A stretch of DNA of 64,000 nt from Rotaria socialis (Eukaryota; Rotifera; Eurotatoria; Philodinida; Philodinidae), in the NCBI GenBank assembly GCA_905331475.1, contig CAJNYU010004302.1, forward strand, positions 62,001-126,000, read 5' to 3'. The notes under the pieces are model-generated. The model ran no database searches. It saw only the letters and a list, made by a program, of their open reading frames with translations, and had not been told where the DNA came from. Below, piece after piece: positions 37,001-51,532 of the stretch. How positions within the stretch are numbered: the first letter of the stretch is position 1; every line of letters starts with the position of its first letter. The translations under genes and the position numbers were made by a program.

Positions 37001-40000
37001 TTAGCGATATTTTTGGTTTCCAAATATCGACCAATGATATCTGTAATAGTCGGTAGTAATTTTAAACAAACCGATGACCAATTAAAGTTTATTTCCTTGA
37101 GTAAAATCGATATTAATTCATGTGGTTTAACTAGTGTATCGTTTAAAAATATTAAATAAGCCAAATTCATAAATTCAATTCGATTTTTTATTTCAGATAA
37201 TTGTAAACCGCGTAGAACTTTCTCCGATGGATAATATTTGGAAATAAATGTATAAGCATAAATCCATGTTTCATCATTTGTATTTAATCGATTAAGATTT
37301 TCCCATAAATAATTGAAAATTGAATAGAAAAATTTTTCGCGTAACTTAGATCGTGTAATATTTTCTTCGTCAAATAAATGATCATACGAAGAATCTGCAG
37401 GACTGATAAGATTGATAATTCGAAATGCTGAATACATCGAAATAAGATCGTGCTGTTCGTATTCAAAGGATGTGCAAACGTTGGCAAGATGCCAAACGTC
37501 TTTATTAAGATAACTTTCTAATGATTGACGATCGTTATCATCGATTAGTAACAGCCAACGCGAAACAAAGTCAACTGCTTGTTGGCACTGAGCAAGATCA
37601 TAATCAAAGTTATTTTCGGCTATGCTACAAAATGTTCGAATAAGATCAGTGGAATAGGAATGAACAATATGTTGACAGATTGCGCCAGTTAACACGTTAT
37701 CATTCAAGATAGAAACAATTAATTTAATTCGATATTGTTCAAATGTATACTGAGCAATTTCAGTCTCATTTGCATTGTTATAATTCGCAGTCGTTACCTG
37801 TGGTGGAGCATCATAATAATCACGACGTAGATCATCTTCATTATCTATACAAGAAAATGACAAAATTTATTTGTTTGTGCCGGGGCTCTCTTAATATGTT
37901 CAATGTGTTTATGGGATCTCGTAAAATAACAGGGACGAAATATGAATCGTTTTTACAGAATATTTTATTCTTATGGATTTTTCTACAATGACAAATGTTT
38001 TTGTGTGACATAGAAGTGATGTGTCTATGTAGTTAGTGAAATGCTTCACTACATAAATAGTGTTGTGTTACGATTAGAAGTACAAGACTTGAGGTCTGAT
38101 TTATATACGTAGGTAAAATTCTAGACATTCCGAATTTCGTTCTCACGATCTTCCGGAAGTATCTTTTTTCGGATAGTTCTTATATCGCAAAATTCTAACC
38201 TTGATGTTTTACTAATTCATGAGCTATTGTTTCTTTGATATTGTCTACATGTTTTTTAACGCGTTGATGAAGTAGATGATACAATGGTGTTTGCGGTATA
38301 CACGAATAATGACTACTAAGTTGAAATATTCCCCGCGTTGTTGACGAAGAAAATATATCGTTCTCATTGTCGGCAGAAAATGATTGATAATCAATTAAAT
38401 TTAATAATGAATCGTAGATTTTATTATTAGCTGATAATTTAGGTATTGTTTCTAATCCGTAATCGTTGACAATAAATTTGAAAATGTTTGAAACAAAATT
38501 TGTAAATGAATTTCGTGTTTGAGATTGAATTGAATCAATGAGACCATCGAAACGTTGACCACATAAAATATCTTTTGAGATTTTCTGAATTAAATTATAG
38601 ATCTTTTTCGAAGAATTTTCTTTTCTTAACAAATATTTATGATAAATATCAAGAATATGTTTTTGCAATTGTCTCGATTGTTGAAGAATATGTTTAAGAC
38701 ATTTGACGCGACGCAGCGTATTCGTTTGACGTTTATAAAATTCATGGGCTTTCGCATTTTTAAACATGTTTTCTGATAGTTCAGGGAGAAGAAGCTGAAT
38801 TCGAGAACAAAAATCCCATAGAGAATCTTCAAAGAGAATATTCAAATCGCAAAGAACATTGTCAACATTCGGCGATTGTTGATCATCAAGAGATGATGAT
38901 AAAATAATTCGTAACATTTTTTGAAGATGAAATGCACTACCTGGTGTACAAGTATCGAAGAAATAAAATTCCCAATTGTGCAAAAATATCGATGGAAAAC
39001 ATGATTGATGATATAAATCTTGAGTTGATGAATGGACCAGCACAAGAAAATATTTCGGTTCTGAACAATGATTCGTATTGTAAGAAGATTCTGTTTTATC
39101 AATGAGTTGTCGAACAAAAGGAATATGTGAACGTTGTTGTCCGTTTCGACCATCGATAATGACCATTAAAACATTTTTATCAGTATCGTCGGCATAGGTG
39201 TTGAATCTATGATATAATTCAACTGAATTTTCAATTGTGTTCTAAATAAAATATTTCGAGTGATTATAATTTATTAAAATCTTTAAAATTCATGGGATTT
39301 TAGCAAATGGTGAAAGTCTTGCATTTGGTTTGTAATCAAACAACGACCGGTGTGCATAGTCGCTTGGTGCGGATTCTTTTGTTCATGTATACAAATATTC
39401 AAAGTAGTCAATAAAAAGCACGTGAATATTATATGAACTAACCTAATCGCAAATGAATTTAAAAGGCTACAGGTTCTTGGAAGCGAGAATATAATTTAAA
39501 ACGCTGCCTTCATTGAATAGTCATGAACTATGATTGGAACTTCCAATTCTCTCACCAGATTTTATTTTCGAAATATTACTTCTAATTATTGATTTATTTG
39601 GATAGATTCTGCTTGTACTCGAAACTGAATAGTTGACAAACTGTAGATAAATAAATTCCTAAGTTGAGTGGCGGAGTCAGAAATTTTCGAGTTATGGACT
39701 GTTTCTCAGCTAAATTATTTTGCGAAGTGGGCACCAATGGGCTATCCAAAAATCGATTGAGCTACAACTTTTTTTTTAAAGACGTATTGTCATTGCGGAG
39801 CCGATATATATATTGAAGCAAAGCTCGGCACTATGAAATAAGAGGCGAAATTACTCTCTTTTCTTTGCACTGTTTTACAAGTAGATTCGTTACCTTTTAA
39901 ATTTTTCAGTATTTTGTATTAAAAAAATATCCTAAAGATATAAGAATCATCTCATCACCTACATCATCAAATGTTTTTCATAAGCGAATTTAGGTGAGGT

Positions 40001-43000
40001 ACCGAGTGTTTCGACAAAAAGATATATCATTGAGCAGCTAGTGTTATAATCTTCGATTTAAAGAAAACGATTGTTGGCTCATCGTTCTACATCACCTGAT
40101 TATATCACAATAATACCATACATCTTCAAATATATTTGTGTATCAAGATCTTTCGACATTGGGCAAGTGCTCAATGGCCGTAGCCCTGGCTACGTCACTG
40201 ATATGGCTGCTGTATTCCGCAATGTTACGGCAAAAATACGGATAGATTTTTTCATCAACGTGGACACTGTTGAGTACTTACCAAATTTATAATGTCGATT
40301 TGTCTACTATAATTAGAAGTTTCATCGTCATTATTATTAGTAGTAAATAATTCATTTTTTGATTTTTCGTTCAGGCCAATTACGTAGGATGATGTTCGTG
40401 TGAATATGATCACTTTTGTTGTTGTTGTTGTTGTTGTATGAAGGGAATTTTGTACCATTTGATGTTCCGATGATGGATGTAAGTCGTTGTCAATATTGAG
40501 AAATTGTTTTGAAACTAATTGTTCAATGAAATTTCCAAAATTAAAGTGCTCTTGGTGTTGAAAATATAAATTACATAACCATTGTTTCACTTTCTCTTCA
40601 AATGTTGGCAATTTCAGTATGATTGATTCAGGCGAAACAAGCTGAACTAATTTCGATAATACGAATCTCACAAGACACTGTTCAGTATTAGTAGGATTTT
40701 GTTCAATAAACGATTTCAGTCTAACGGTCAATTGTGTATAATGTTGGTGTATATTCAATAAAGAATGCTCTTCATTCTCATGGATCTTAATTAATGATAG
40801 AAGACATGAATAAAGAGTACTTTCATTGAGACCATAAAAATAATTTCGCCCGAAATGTTCAATAAATGATGAAACTTTCTCTTCGACGTTTTTCATAATA
40901 ACCTGTTCGTTGCCAGGCAGTTTATGTAAACGAATACGATAGAAATCATTGATACTCAACGAATATTTTTGAAAACGACTCAGAAAAGGGGCTGGAATAC
41001 TTTCGAATTCACTTCGTTTAACATGAATAATACATTGAAAATCTTCATGGACAGCAACATCAATTGTTTTCGGTCCAATTGCAACCTTTGAAAAGATCTT
41101 TCTCGTATCACCTGTGGCCATTATTGAAAAATTTTGATTGAAAACATCATAGAGCGAACCATGAATTCGACTTGTATTTATCATAACAATTGTTCTTCCT
41201 GTTTCCATGCATAGTTTGATCGTGGACAATACTTCCACATTTCGTAATTCATTATTAATATCATCCGGAAAATCGGACATTCGAAAGATCGATGTTCGTG
41301 TAGGATCGGAATCTAGAATGCCTGTTTGTAGTAAAAGATTTATAGCACTTTCGTCTTCCGATTCATCAATAACTAATTTATAACGACCATACAAACGACG
41401 GCGTTTCGAATCGAGTTTCATCGAATCTCGCAAAGTAGTAGGAATATCACGATAAATGTTTCGTTGTCGTGCTTCAATTGGCAAAGAAAAATTAGCAGAT
41501 TCTTCTTGAACAGCTTTAAAAAAGATCTCCACTAATTCTTTAAATTCGTTTCGTTTTATTCCATTAAAATTTTCTTCAAGAGCACGCAGTAAACTAATCG
41601 GTTTTATAATGCCAATACTCGTCTCTTCATCGTTTGTTATTGTTGTTGGTAATTCAAAGCGTAGTTCTCTTAACATGTAGATAAAATCTCGATCATGAAA
41701 AATTTTCGGAATTCCTTCACTAGAAAGTACTCGGCGATAACCTTTGCACAGGCCATATATTATCTTATCGAGATTTCTGTTAACATTTTGTTGTTCATGT
41801 CCGGTTGGCAAACCAAGGCAACCGTATGCCAATGTTTTTTGATCATCTTGCGATGGTAAAGATCGATATATGCAAAGCATTCGATTGGCATTAGCAGCAT
41901 CAAATGATTTATTAGCTATGGCTACAAAAGCTACTTTACATTCATCCAAATAAGGATGTAACACTTTTAATACCATTTTTTTCTCGTCGGGCAGCGAGGC
42001 TTCGTCCAAGAAAACAACCTAAACAAATTTCATAGTAGTTTTATATACACTGCAGGGTGTGATTACATAAAAGTGCGTGTGTGTGAGTGCCGAAGCTTTG
42101 ATTCTAGTTTCCGCTAATGAATAGACTCCTGGAAATTCTCAATAAGAAAAACTAAATTAATATCTATCATTCATTTCTTTCTATTATTGAAAGGTTTACT
42201 ATCGAACCTGTATCCGGGTGAAGAAACTAAACAGTTGCTAGTCTCGCAAGTGCCGGCGCTTTTAGATTGATATTCGGCAGCCACTTGAAAAAAAGAGTTA
42301 AAAAGAAACTTACACATCTTGTGTCAATCCGATTTTGCTTGTATTGTTGTTCACGTTTGATAGCTCGTTCAAATATAGCTGCAATGTCTTCAGATCGGCT
42401 ATATTTCGACCCAAGGCAAAAGAATGGATCGATGGCTGGTAAATGTTTACAAAATTCTTTTGCTGATAATTGTGAACCTTGTAGGTTTTGTAAAACGATT
42501 TGAAATGAAAGTGTTTTCGATTGACCTAGAAGTGAATGTTTTTGTTCATCGAATCTAGAAATATTCTTTGGAAAACACTTGCCTGGTGCACCGATTATGC
42601 ATAATGGTATTTGAGTAACGATACTAATGACAATTGAAAAAATATGTTCGCGAATCTATGGAGAAAATAAAGCAATAAAACTGTTTTTTTTATAGAACAA
42701 ATTATGAGAGACTCACGGCTTGATTAACAGCTACTCCATGTGGAATAACAAAATGATCAGTATTCACGAACTGTTCAAGTTCGTTTTGAATAATTTCAAC
42801 AAAGCCCGGTATGTATTTAGAAAGAACATCACCGAATTCTTCACGTGATGGTGTACTACGATCGTTTCGTTGTTCATTGTCTTCGGTTGTTGGAAGTCGA
42901 AAATAATAAAGTAACGCTAATGCTAAAACAATACATGGTATGGGATCCGGGTCATCATTATTGTTTTCATTCTTCTTGCTCCAAAAGAAGTCAATTAGAT

Positions 43001-46000
43001 TGAAACATCTTTGGATTTCTCTTTGTGATACAGAATTTCGTCCTAAATGAGATAAAAATATTTCGCCGCTTTTAGGATTTTGAGCATTGATTGTCACAAA
43101 CGATATTTTGAAATTCAGCTTAGTTAGTATGGACTCATGTTTTCTGATTAGAAAAGTTTGTTGAAAGAAAAATGGGAACCTTAGTATCTGGGGTCAACAC
43201 TTGTCATTTCCAAATTTTACGCAAAACAAATTTTTCCTTGTCATGCGTGTATAGTGGAGAATATATTTTCACTCCTCTCATTAGCGTGGCTTTGCTCGAA
43301 ATCATTTCCTACGACTATTCTTATAAATAATTTGTAATCTCAATAGATTTAACGAACACAAAAAGGAATACCGAGACGTTGTTCACAAAATCTGTGTGCT
43401 TCGAGAATACATTGAGTAAACTTTTCTTGTACATATTTTATCAATGGTAATTTCTTAGTGGAGTCGCCTGTTGAGGCAACAGTGAATTTTGCTATTTTTT
43501 GTTTGACATAATCTTTTAATGTATTCGAATCCAATATTCCATAAGAAACTTTGAGACTATCTAGTGATTGTGGTAGTTCATGAACGATATAATCAAGACG
43601 ATGAACTTGAAAACCATCTTTAGCCTGATTTTGAGCAACACCATTAGGATTTATTGATGGGTTAATCGCTGCAGTAAAGAAGATATTTTTCGGTAAATTA
43701 ATTCCATGTAATGTTCCATCCATGAACATTTCTTTAAATAGGCCAAGACAAGAAGACGTATTAACTTCATCGAAAAAAACGACCAATTCAATTTTAGGCA
43801 TCTGTTCAGCTAATTGAGAAATAGGAAGCATAAAATCTTTGATTTGTTCTTCCGTTATACCAGGGTGTAAGAGAAGACGATAAAATAATGGTTTAATACT
43901 CGTCTGAGTTAGAAATTCATTGAAAATTTCAATCGATGTTTCAGTTGTTGGTAGAAATGATTTTTCTAGTAAATTAAGTAATTGGGGACTAGGCTGAATT
44001 AATGGATACTCGCTTAAAAATGATATTACGAATTCGTGCAATTCCACCAGGAGTTTTTTTGCAACATCATTTGCATTTTCATGCGCGATGCCAATGAATG
44101 TTGCCCATATATATTGTAAAATACCATGCTTATAATCTGAGATTAGTAAGGATTTTTCTATTCCCGATAATAATCGATGATTCGTAGGATCATCTTCGCC
44201 GGTGTTTTCAAAACCAAGTAGCTCCGGTTGTATTTCTTGAAGGAATAGATTTAATAAATTTGGTTCACTTTGTCGTATTTCTCTAATAATATGTGTTAAT
44301 AACCACCGACTTGTACGTTCAAGGATTTTCGGTGCAGGATTATCTTCTAATTTACTATTAGCTACGTTGGCATTGAGTAGCAATGAATAGAACTTGAGAA
44401 GAAATGTTTTCCCAACACCTGTTTCACCTTCAATAATAAGAGCTAATTTTGTTAATTTTCTTTCATGGACATGAAAAAGTTTATACGTAAAATTTTCTGT
44501 CAAAATAAAATTTGCGTCAATCATTATGCGTTCGAATAGAGTATAGGGAATGTCCATTAGCCAGGATAAACATGTTATAAAATAATTTTTATCTCCATAT
44601 TCTGGTCTTTTTTGTGGATCGACATGTCTGAAAAGAGCTTGTAATGTTAAAGGAACTGCATTCCAGCCATTGTGTAATATGTGTAGTGAAAATGCTGGAT
44701 CGTAGACAAGATAAATACGAGGGTAATCGCTTGAAAGAAAACTTATTTGAGTTAGATGTTTTGCCTCGTATATCATTTGCTTCATAGCAGTTGAGCCGAG
44801 ATGTTCAGTAGTCATATTGAGACAAAAGTGAAATCCGGTAAAGAATCGAATCCGGCGATATAAAAATTTAGTAAATGAGAGTTCGAAGATTTTATTTCTT
44901 GGCAACTCCGGTGCGTATTTTTTAATACAGTTGGAAATGTAAGAACGACATTCATTATGATCTGTTAATGGATCGAAATGCACAGGTTTCTCATTGCCAA
45001 ACGGATCTTGTGTTAAAAATTGATCAATCGTTTGATCTTCATAAGCTTTGAGAAATTTTGCCATAAGTTTTTCTTCATCGCCAATGAACAGTTGGTAATT
45101 TTCATCTGTAACTTCTTCGAAATTATTTGACGATATAATAGAGAGTATTGGTAATATTCTATCGAAATTCGTCTTAATGGTTGTGCTGTATTTATCGGCA
45201 TAGGGAACTTCAACAATAAATTTCCATGATTTTTCTTTGGACGGTGAAAATGTAAGACCGCTAGTAAGATCATTTAATGAATTGCATACAAATAGAGAAA
45301 AAAATGCATGATTCAATTGTTTAAAATTTGCATGAATAGAAATATTAAAATAGATGGATAGTTGATTACTTGACGTTTTTGATTCTAATGACAGCAGTGT
45401 ACTGATCAACGATGACAAATTTAATTTGTCATTAATGCTTACACATGACGTATTATGATCGTTGCAGGCTGTTTTGATGCGATGAGTTTTTCCTATAAAT
45501 TAAACAAAGAATTTTGCTCGAGGAAAGAAAATAATAAGAAATATAGAATTTCATACCAATTCCAGCTTTTCCACATATGATTTGAATTTGGGGCGATGGC
45601 AAATTATTGTTTCTTAGTAACGTCGTAAATTGTGAGTAAGCATGAGAAGAATTTCGATGTTGCGGTCGTATGTAAAATGGTCGAACACCTTTTCTGAACG
45701 ATATTAATTGTCTTGAAAAATAATAAATTGTTCCGTGTCGCTCAGATTGTTTTGCTAATGAATCTTGTTCATTTAACACCAACTCGCGAAGTCGGTGATG
45801 CAGTTTGTCAATATCTATGACGGCAAATGTCAAACGTGGAAAAGTTCGAACACGTGAAAAAAATAAGCGAATATCGTCATCTGTTGCGACAGAACACCGT
45901 AGTAATTGATAATCAGCTGGCAATCGATCGTTGAAAATATTTAAAAGAATATAATATGTGTCCAGGTCAAAGTCATTCTGAATGTCAACTTTATCTGATG

Positions 46001-49000
46001 TTTGTTCCGGAGAATTTAATGTGACGAGATATTGCTGATTTTCAGTGTTTGCTGGACTTTCTGCTAGTAATTCTTTTCCTTTATTGAAAAAATCTTCCAA
46101 AAACGAAGACAATTTTTGTAAGTTTTCTGATTGTAGATCTTCATTTTTCGAATGATTGTATTCTATTTTATATTTGTTATAAAGATTGATTACATTAGGA
46201 TTAGATAAATTACAATCTTTGATTCTCAATGATTGCAAATAATGAATTAAACAGAGAACAGTTAACTTAAAGTTTTCCTCTTGTTTTTTGCTAAGATCGT
46301 CCAAGGAAAATAATTTCTTTAAGAATTTTTGTTGAACTTGATTTTCTGTTGCTGAAGTTGTCAATAAAATGAACATAATCATAACTTGATGATTTGAAAA
46401 TAATTGTAACAGTGGACTTCGACATCGTAATTTTTCTAGATCTCTTATCCATATGTCGTAATCAGCTTCGAATTTTGTAAATTTCGCTTGAAAATATTTC
46501 GTTCGGTCTCTAATCTCTTGTTTAAGTTTTTGTTCGCTACCTTCTTCATTATTTTTCAGATCGGATAATATTTTGCTCACTGTACCTAAAAGCGAAACAT
46601 GTAAACTAAAAATTCGAATTGTTACCGATCTAAAATCTCACCTGGTCGGTCATAAACATCATAGCTGTATTCTTTCAATTGGAAATTTGGATGACCAGCT
46701 TTTTCAAGTTTTAAAAGTATGAAATAAATTTTTTCAATTGTATCCAATAGTTTTAATTGTTCTTCTAATAGAATCTTTTTGTCAATCATATATTGCTTTA
46801 GATCAACATTACAAAATGTTAATTGACGTTTATGATCATCAATATCATCCATTGACAATGCGAATTTTATTGTCTCTTGCTTCTGTATGTTTTTATCTTT
46901 TTCGTCGCAATCGAATTCATTTGATCTGCTGAATTCTGTTGTTAACGTGTCAATTGAATATGCGATTTCAAAATACGATTTCTCGCTCATTAGATTTCTT
47001 AAGTGAATTTGTACTGTACCGGTTTTGTATAAATGTTCCATAGTAATGAGAGCATTATCCAAGATTGTTGTTGCTTCTGCTGATAACCACATGTTTACAG
47101 TTTTTATATTATCATTGACAACTACAAGAAAATGATTAAATTATTTCGTGTTCGTATTCAAAAAGTTGTTCGCACAATCCAGAGATGGGATCTATGCCGG
47201 TGCAGATTTCAAACTGGTTTCTTTCCTTATTTTTTTATAAAATATGCTTATTCGAAATTTCTTGTTCTTAATGGTAAAAAATGGTCTATAGTTGAATTTT
47301 TTTCTAGTATCAAAGAGTCACCGATAGACCGACCGATTCCAGACTCATTACAGACAGCTCCGAGCCGTATCGGTCACGATCTTCGATGGGCAATTAATTA
47401 ATTAAATTTACGTAGAACGAATAAAATACTGAACTGTATACTGTTGAAAATAGCGGAAATACATGAGAACTGTTTGCTGCAAGTCCTTTTTTGCAACCAT
47501 CATTTTTGCTTAGAAAGTATCTCGATTTTTGAAAATATAAAAGAATTTTGTTTACCTTTAATATGTTCCAATGAACTCTCATCAATATTGGATAACTTCG
47601 CAACATTATCTACGAATCCTTCTAAATTCTCTACTTGATGAACAAAGGGTTCACATAAAGCATAACTAATAATCAATGAATTAAGAATCATATTGTTGCG
47701 TTCTTGTAATTGAAATTGTGTTGTTAAATTATCGCGCAATTCTAGAAATCGCCGTAATCCTTCAGTTGAATATAAATCAAATTTTTTCAATATTTGAACG
47801 ACATGAAAACATTCAGTAATCGTTTTAATCAATTGCAAATGATGATTCGTTAACTTTCCAAAACGTTCATAAAGATCTTTATATGTTTCTGAGATCTTTT
47901 TAAGAGAACAGCTGTCGTTTTTAATCATTTCTTGTAACTTTTCAATTGATTCATCGTTTTGATCAATATTTAAAATAATATCAAACTTTTGTACACAATC
48001 GGCTATAATACTAAGATGACTATAGTATTGATAAGTTCGTAACCATTCGCAAACTTGCTCAATATCTTGTTCATTTTGACCTTGTGATGTGATGTTTGTT
48101 GCTGTCGTTAGCGTTGTTTGACAATTATTGTTTGCGATTAAACGATTAGAAAATAATATCTTGACTTCTTCTTTAACATCTATATTTTTATCATGAAAAA
48201 CTGTCTTAAGATATTCCATGTCTTCTAAAGTGATGTCCCCATTTAAAAGACTATCAATAAACTCGAACGCTCTATCAATTAGATCACTTAAATCAGTGAC
48301 TTGAATATTTTCATTTGATTGTTGGAAATACTGTTGGCGAAGCATAGAGAAAAAACCATCAAACAGATGGCATGTTGAAAAATGCATTGTTTTTATTTGA
48401 TACCAAATCGTCCGTGGAGCACCTCCAGTTTGATTATCAATAGTGATTACCAAATTGCCACTTCGTTGTGTTTTAAATTCACCTTTTAAAACTTTCTTAT
48501 CAAGAGGAACTTTTTGCCTAGAAAAACAATTGTAACTCTTGGTGCGAGGTGTATTAATTCGATATTCTATACTAATGTTGCATTCAAGTCTTTCACAAGC
48601 AAGTGACCAGTGAACAACTCGACGAGCACCGATCGAGTGTGGATGTTCATATTTAGCATTAGCCGCGACTGTGAATGTATTATTCGAATGGACTCGTTTT
48701 AGTTCTTCAATATGAGATTTCCATTGGTCATGACTGGTTAAAGTTCCAGGATAACTATTTTCAAATGAATTCATACAATTTAGCAGATAACAAAGCCGGT
48801 GAAGATTCTTGAAAGGTTTTAGTAAATCGATAATATCTTGAATGACTGTTTTCGCTTTAATGACGTTGGTCATTGAATCATCTTTTATTGTATGTATATC
48901 ACTAAGCAATTGCTCAGCTCTCTGTAGTTTGCGTACTCTAAGCCATTCAATGACATGCTGAAAAATGTCAATAAATTTGTCAAACCATTCTAACCATTTA

Positions 49001-51532
49001 ACGACTTGTTGTATAAAACAGCAGAAGAATGTCTCTTTTTGATCAGTAATAGATATGTCAATATCATTCGGTCTGTCATCGGAAACGATGGTAAGGATTT
49101 GCAATGGTGTAACAGGAAATTTATAACGCTGTGGATCTGATGAAATGAGCATAGCTTTCAAATCGCAAAACGGAAGAAAGCAGCTAAAGTTCGATATACA
49201 TAACAGATCATTATATGTTTTACGTGTGCCTGTAATTACAAAAATAGAACTTCACAATAAATGATTGTCTTATAACTGACGCTTTAGATATTTCGAAATC
49301 ATTTTTTTAAAATAAATTTCGCCATTTTACGAGCAATATGAACTTGTTCATTGAACGCAGCAAGGGTTCGTGGTCAACTTTTCTGTGAGGAATATCATTG
49401 CAAAAAACGTCGGACACAATATAAAACTAATGTGACAAAAACTTCATAGATCCGATATAACTTTAATACTCTACTAGTCGTCTACTAGACATTATAGGAA
49501 ACAATTGTAGGTAAGCATGAAATTTTCTATCGTATTAATAGACAGTTGGACTGCGGAGAAATTTGTTAATATTTAATTATCTTTATCTACCTTTAAATTA
49601 TTGAAGATTACAAAAAGTCTTGCATACAAGAAATTCTAATAAATGGAACTTACTATTTAGTGATAAAATATCCTTGATTGACTCATTTACTTTTTGAATG
49701 AAATCATCTACTTGCTTTATATCAATTAACTTATCATTATTTTGTTTGGCATCTAAAATATATTTCAGCATTGATCCAATATTCGGAGCAAACAAAACAG
49801 ATTTCGAATTCTTGGAAATAGCCATATCAAATGCAGTCTTAACGACAATAGTTGTTAAAGTGTTGTTAGCAGTGTACTTATCACGCTCGACATTGATCAT
49901 CCATTGATTTAGCTGCACGACTGTTTCATTCCATTTATCAACGCCTACTTTTGATAGGCTCAATTGAATAAGTCTTGACCAAATATAAAGTGACCAACTA
50001 TTATTTTGAGAAGCGAAGATGAGACCGTCATAATCATATCTGCTTAACATGAACCAATCTTGAGGAATATGAAATATATAATCAATGAACCATTCATCTT
50101 TTATTATACTAGCAGGATCAACTGCTTGAAATAAACTTTTATCAAGATTACATAATCTTGCAAACAGACGTTTGATTTTTTCAGATATTTCTATCCCATA
50201 GTTATCCAGTTTAAATAATAAATGCCGTATAATGAGTAAACAAGATGGATGTTGAAGACTGTGTGCCGGTGATAGTTTAAGCGCGATATTTAGGAATTCT
50301 TTTAAAATATAATCTGTAAAATAATAGGAGTATTGTTGATCGTTAAGCTGTTTGTTGAGAAATCCATGGAGCACCTTGTCGAATATTCCAACAAATATTT
50401 GATAATTTTCATCTTTGATTTTTTGTAAACAGCATTCGGCACTCACACAATAGTGTTTGAATGTTGCAATTGGGGCATTTTGCATACTCTGCGTTAAAAT
50501 CGAACTAAGATGTGTTTGCATGATTTCATTAATGTCGCCATTCATGCTTAAATTTAAAAATAGTTCCCATAAGTGATCAGGTGACACGCCTGATGCATAC
50601 GTCGATAAATATGTCGGAAATAAATCTTCTTCTGTGCTTAAAATTCGAAACAGTTGGGAAATTTTTGATTGATTGCAAGAAGGTTTCCTAATACCCTCAC
50701 CGAATATACTTAAAAATCGACCATAAAATTCTTTATAATCAAATTTTAAATCATTTAGAAAGCTATGAAGAACATCAAATGTTGGCACATCAGCACTCGT
50801 TGATGACTGTACTCTTCGAGTGAGATAAATTAATGCAGTCATATCGAGTGGACATTGTTCGAATGCTGATTTACATTCCAAGTATTGTGAAACGAATTCA
50901 ATGACTGAAATATTCCACTGACGCATTTTCAACACATCCATCCACTGCAGACGAATGCTACTGCTGATCCCTAACGATGATTGGAAGGATAATTTACAAA
51001 GAGCAAAGAATGTATTCAATTTTTCGATATCTTTAATTTCTGTAATGGTGAACAGATGTTCTAGAATATTTATCCGTTTTATCAGATCCTGGTTTGTTGT
51101 AGATAGATTTGGCTCACAACCCTTAGTTGATTCGAACACATGTCCTAACCGCTCGAGCAGTTTCTCTTGAAACGTCTTCAGTTGAGCATTGCATCGTCTT
51201 TCGTACGAATTGTATTCAGCAGTTCGACGATAAATATAAAAGAAGGTGTTAATTTGTTTTGGTTGTGAGCAGAAATTTTCGGGTGCCGTTAAACTTACTA
51301 TTGCACATTGAATAATAAAATCAATATCCGCTAAGAAGTGCTTGTTTTTATGAGCTTTATTCGATTCATCATAATTTTCGAACCTAGAATGCACTAGATC
51401 AAAAAAGGTTTGTCCTTCACTACTATCAAGAAACAATTCGCCAATATGATTCACTGATTCTGATCTTTCTTTCTGTGAGTTTAACAGATTTGAGAAAAAA
51501 TTCAGAAACTTTCCTACAGGAATAAGCGCCAT
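31078..51532 (-). CDS. RNF213-like (mysterin-type) giant AAA+ protein
   Basis: Fifteen exons, 5' to 3': 51532-49654, 49229-47556, 47121-46642, 46585-45557, 45492-43354, 43042-42717, 42655-42583, 42525-42314, 42018-40282, 39241-38200, 37844-35649, 35580-35411, 35362-34458, 34397-32578, 32405-31078. They join in frame to 17,010 bases, 5,669 residues (human RNF213 has 5,207). AAA core: CGKAGIGKTHRIK (about 1687), GETGVGKTFLLKF (about 2041) with Walker B VVFFDEVNTS (about 2255), then GAPGQSKTLS (about 2530) with VVFLDEASLPDEKK (about 2605). A non-canonical unit (FPSIFLHNWEFYFFDT), helical hinge and long C-terminal part (YLEIANPILSWIP, IEEQKMKLWEEN) match the family order. RNF213 proteins are cytosolic ATPase/ubiquitin ligases in innate defence and lipid droplets. 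No RING or RZ-finger cysteine cluster is visible. The start at 51532 is provisional. Confidence 0.82.
42526..42582 (-). other. GC-AG intron splitting a Walker A motif
   Basis: 57 bases, donor CCAG|GCAAGTG, acceptor CTTCTAG|GTCAATCG. Removing it restores GAPGQSKTLS, a nucleotide-binding loop of the AAA core. Retained, it would insert 19 residues without a stop. It is the only GC-AG intron in my model. Confidence 0.75.

Noticed and set aside
39242..40281. The 1,040-base intron of the RNF213-like gene, checked for a hidden RING exon or nested gene.
   Set aside because: No Cys/His-rich frame and no nested gene recognised. The 73-codon ORF at 40071-40292 crosses a splice donor on the other strand and has no support.
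40421..40440. GTT-repeat, considered as a microsatellite feature.
   Set aside because: It is coding: a short Thr run in the RNF213-like protein on the minus strand.
43043..43097. Apparent separate ORF start at 43097.
   Set aside because: The first 18 or so codons lie in an intron. The acceptor at 43043 joins the previous exon (FCV) to RNSVSQREIQ, so this is an internal exon of the RNF213-like gene.
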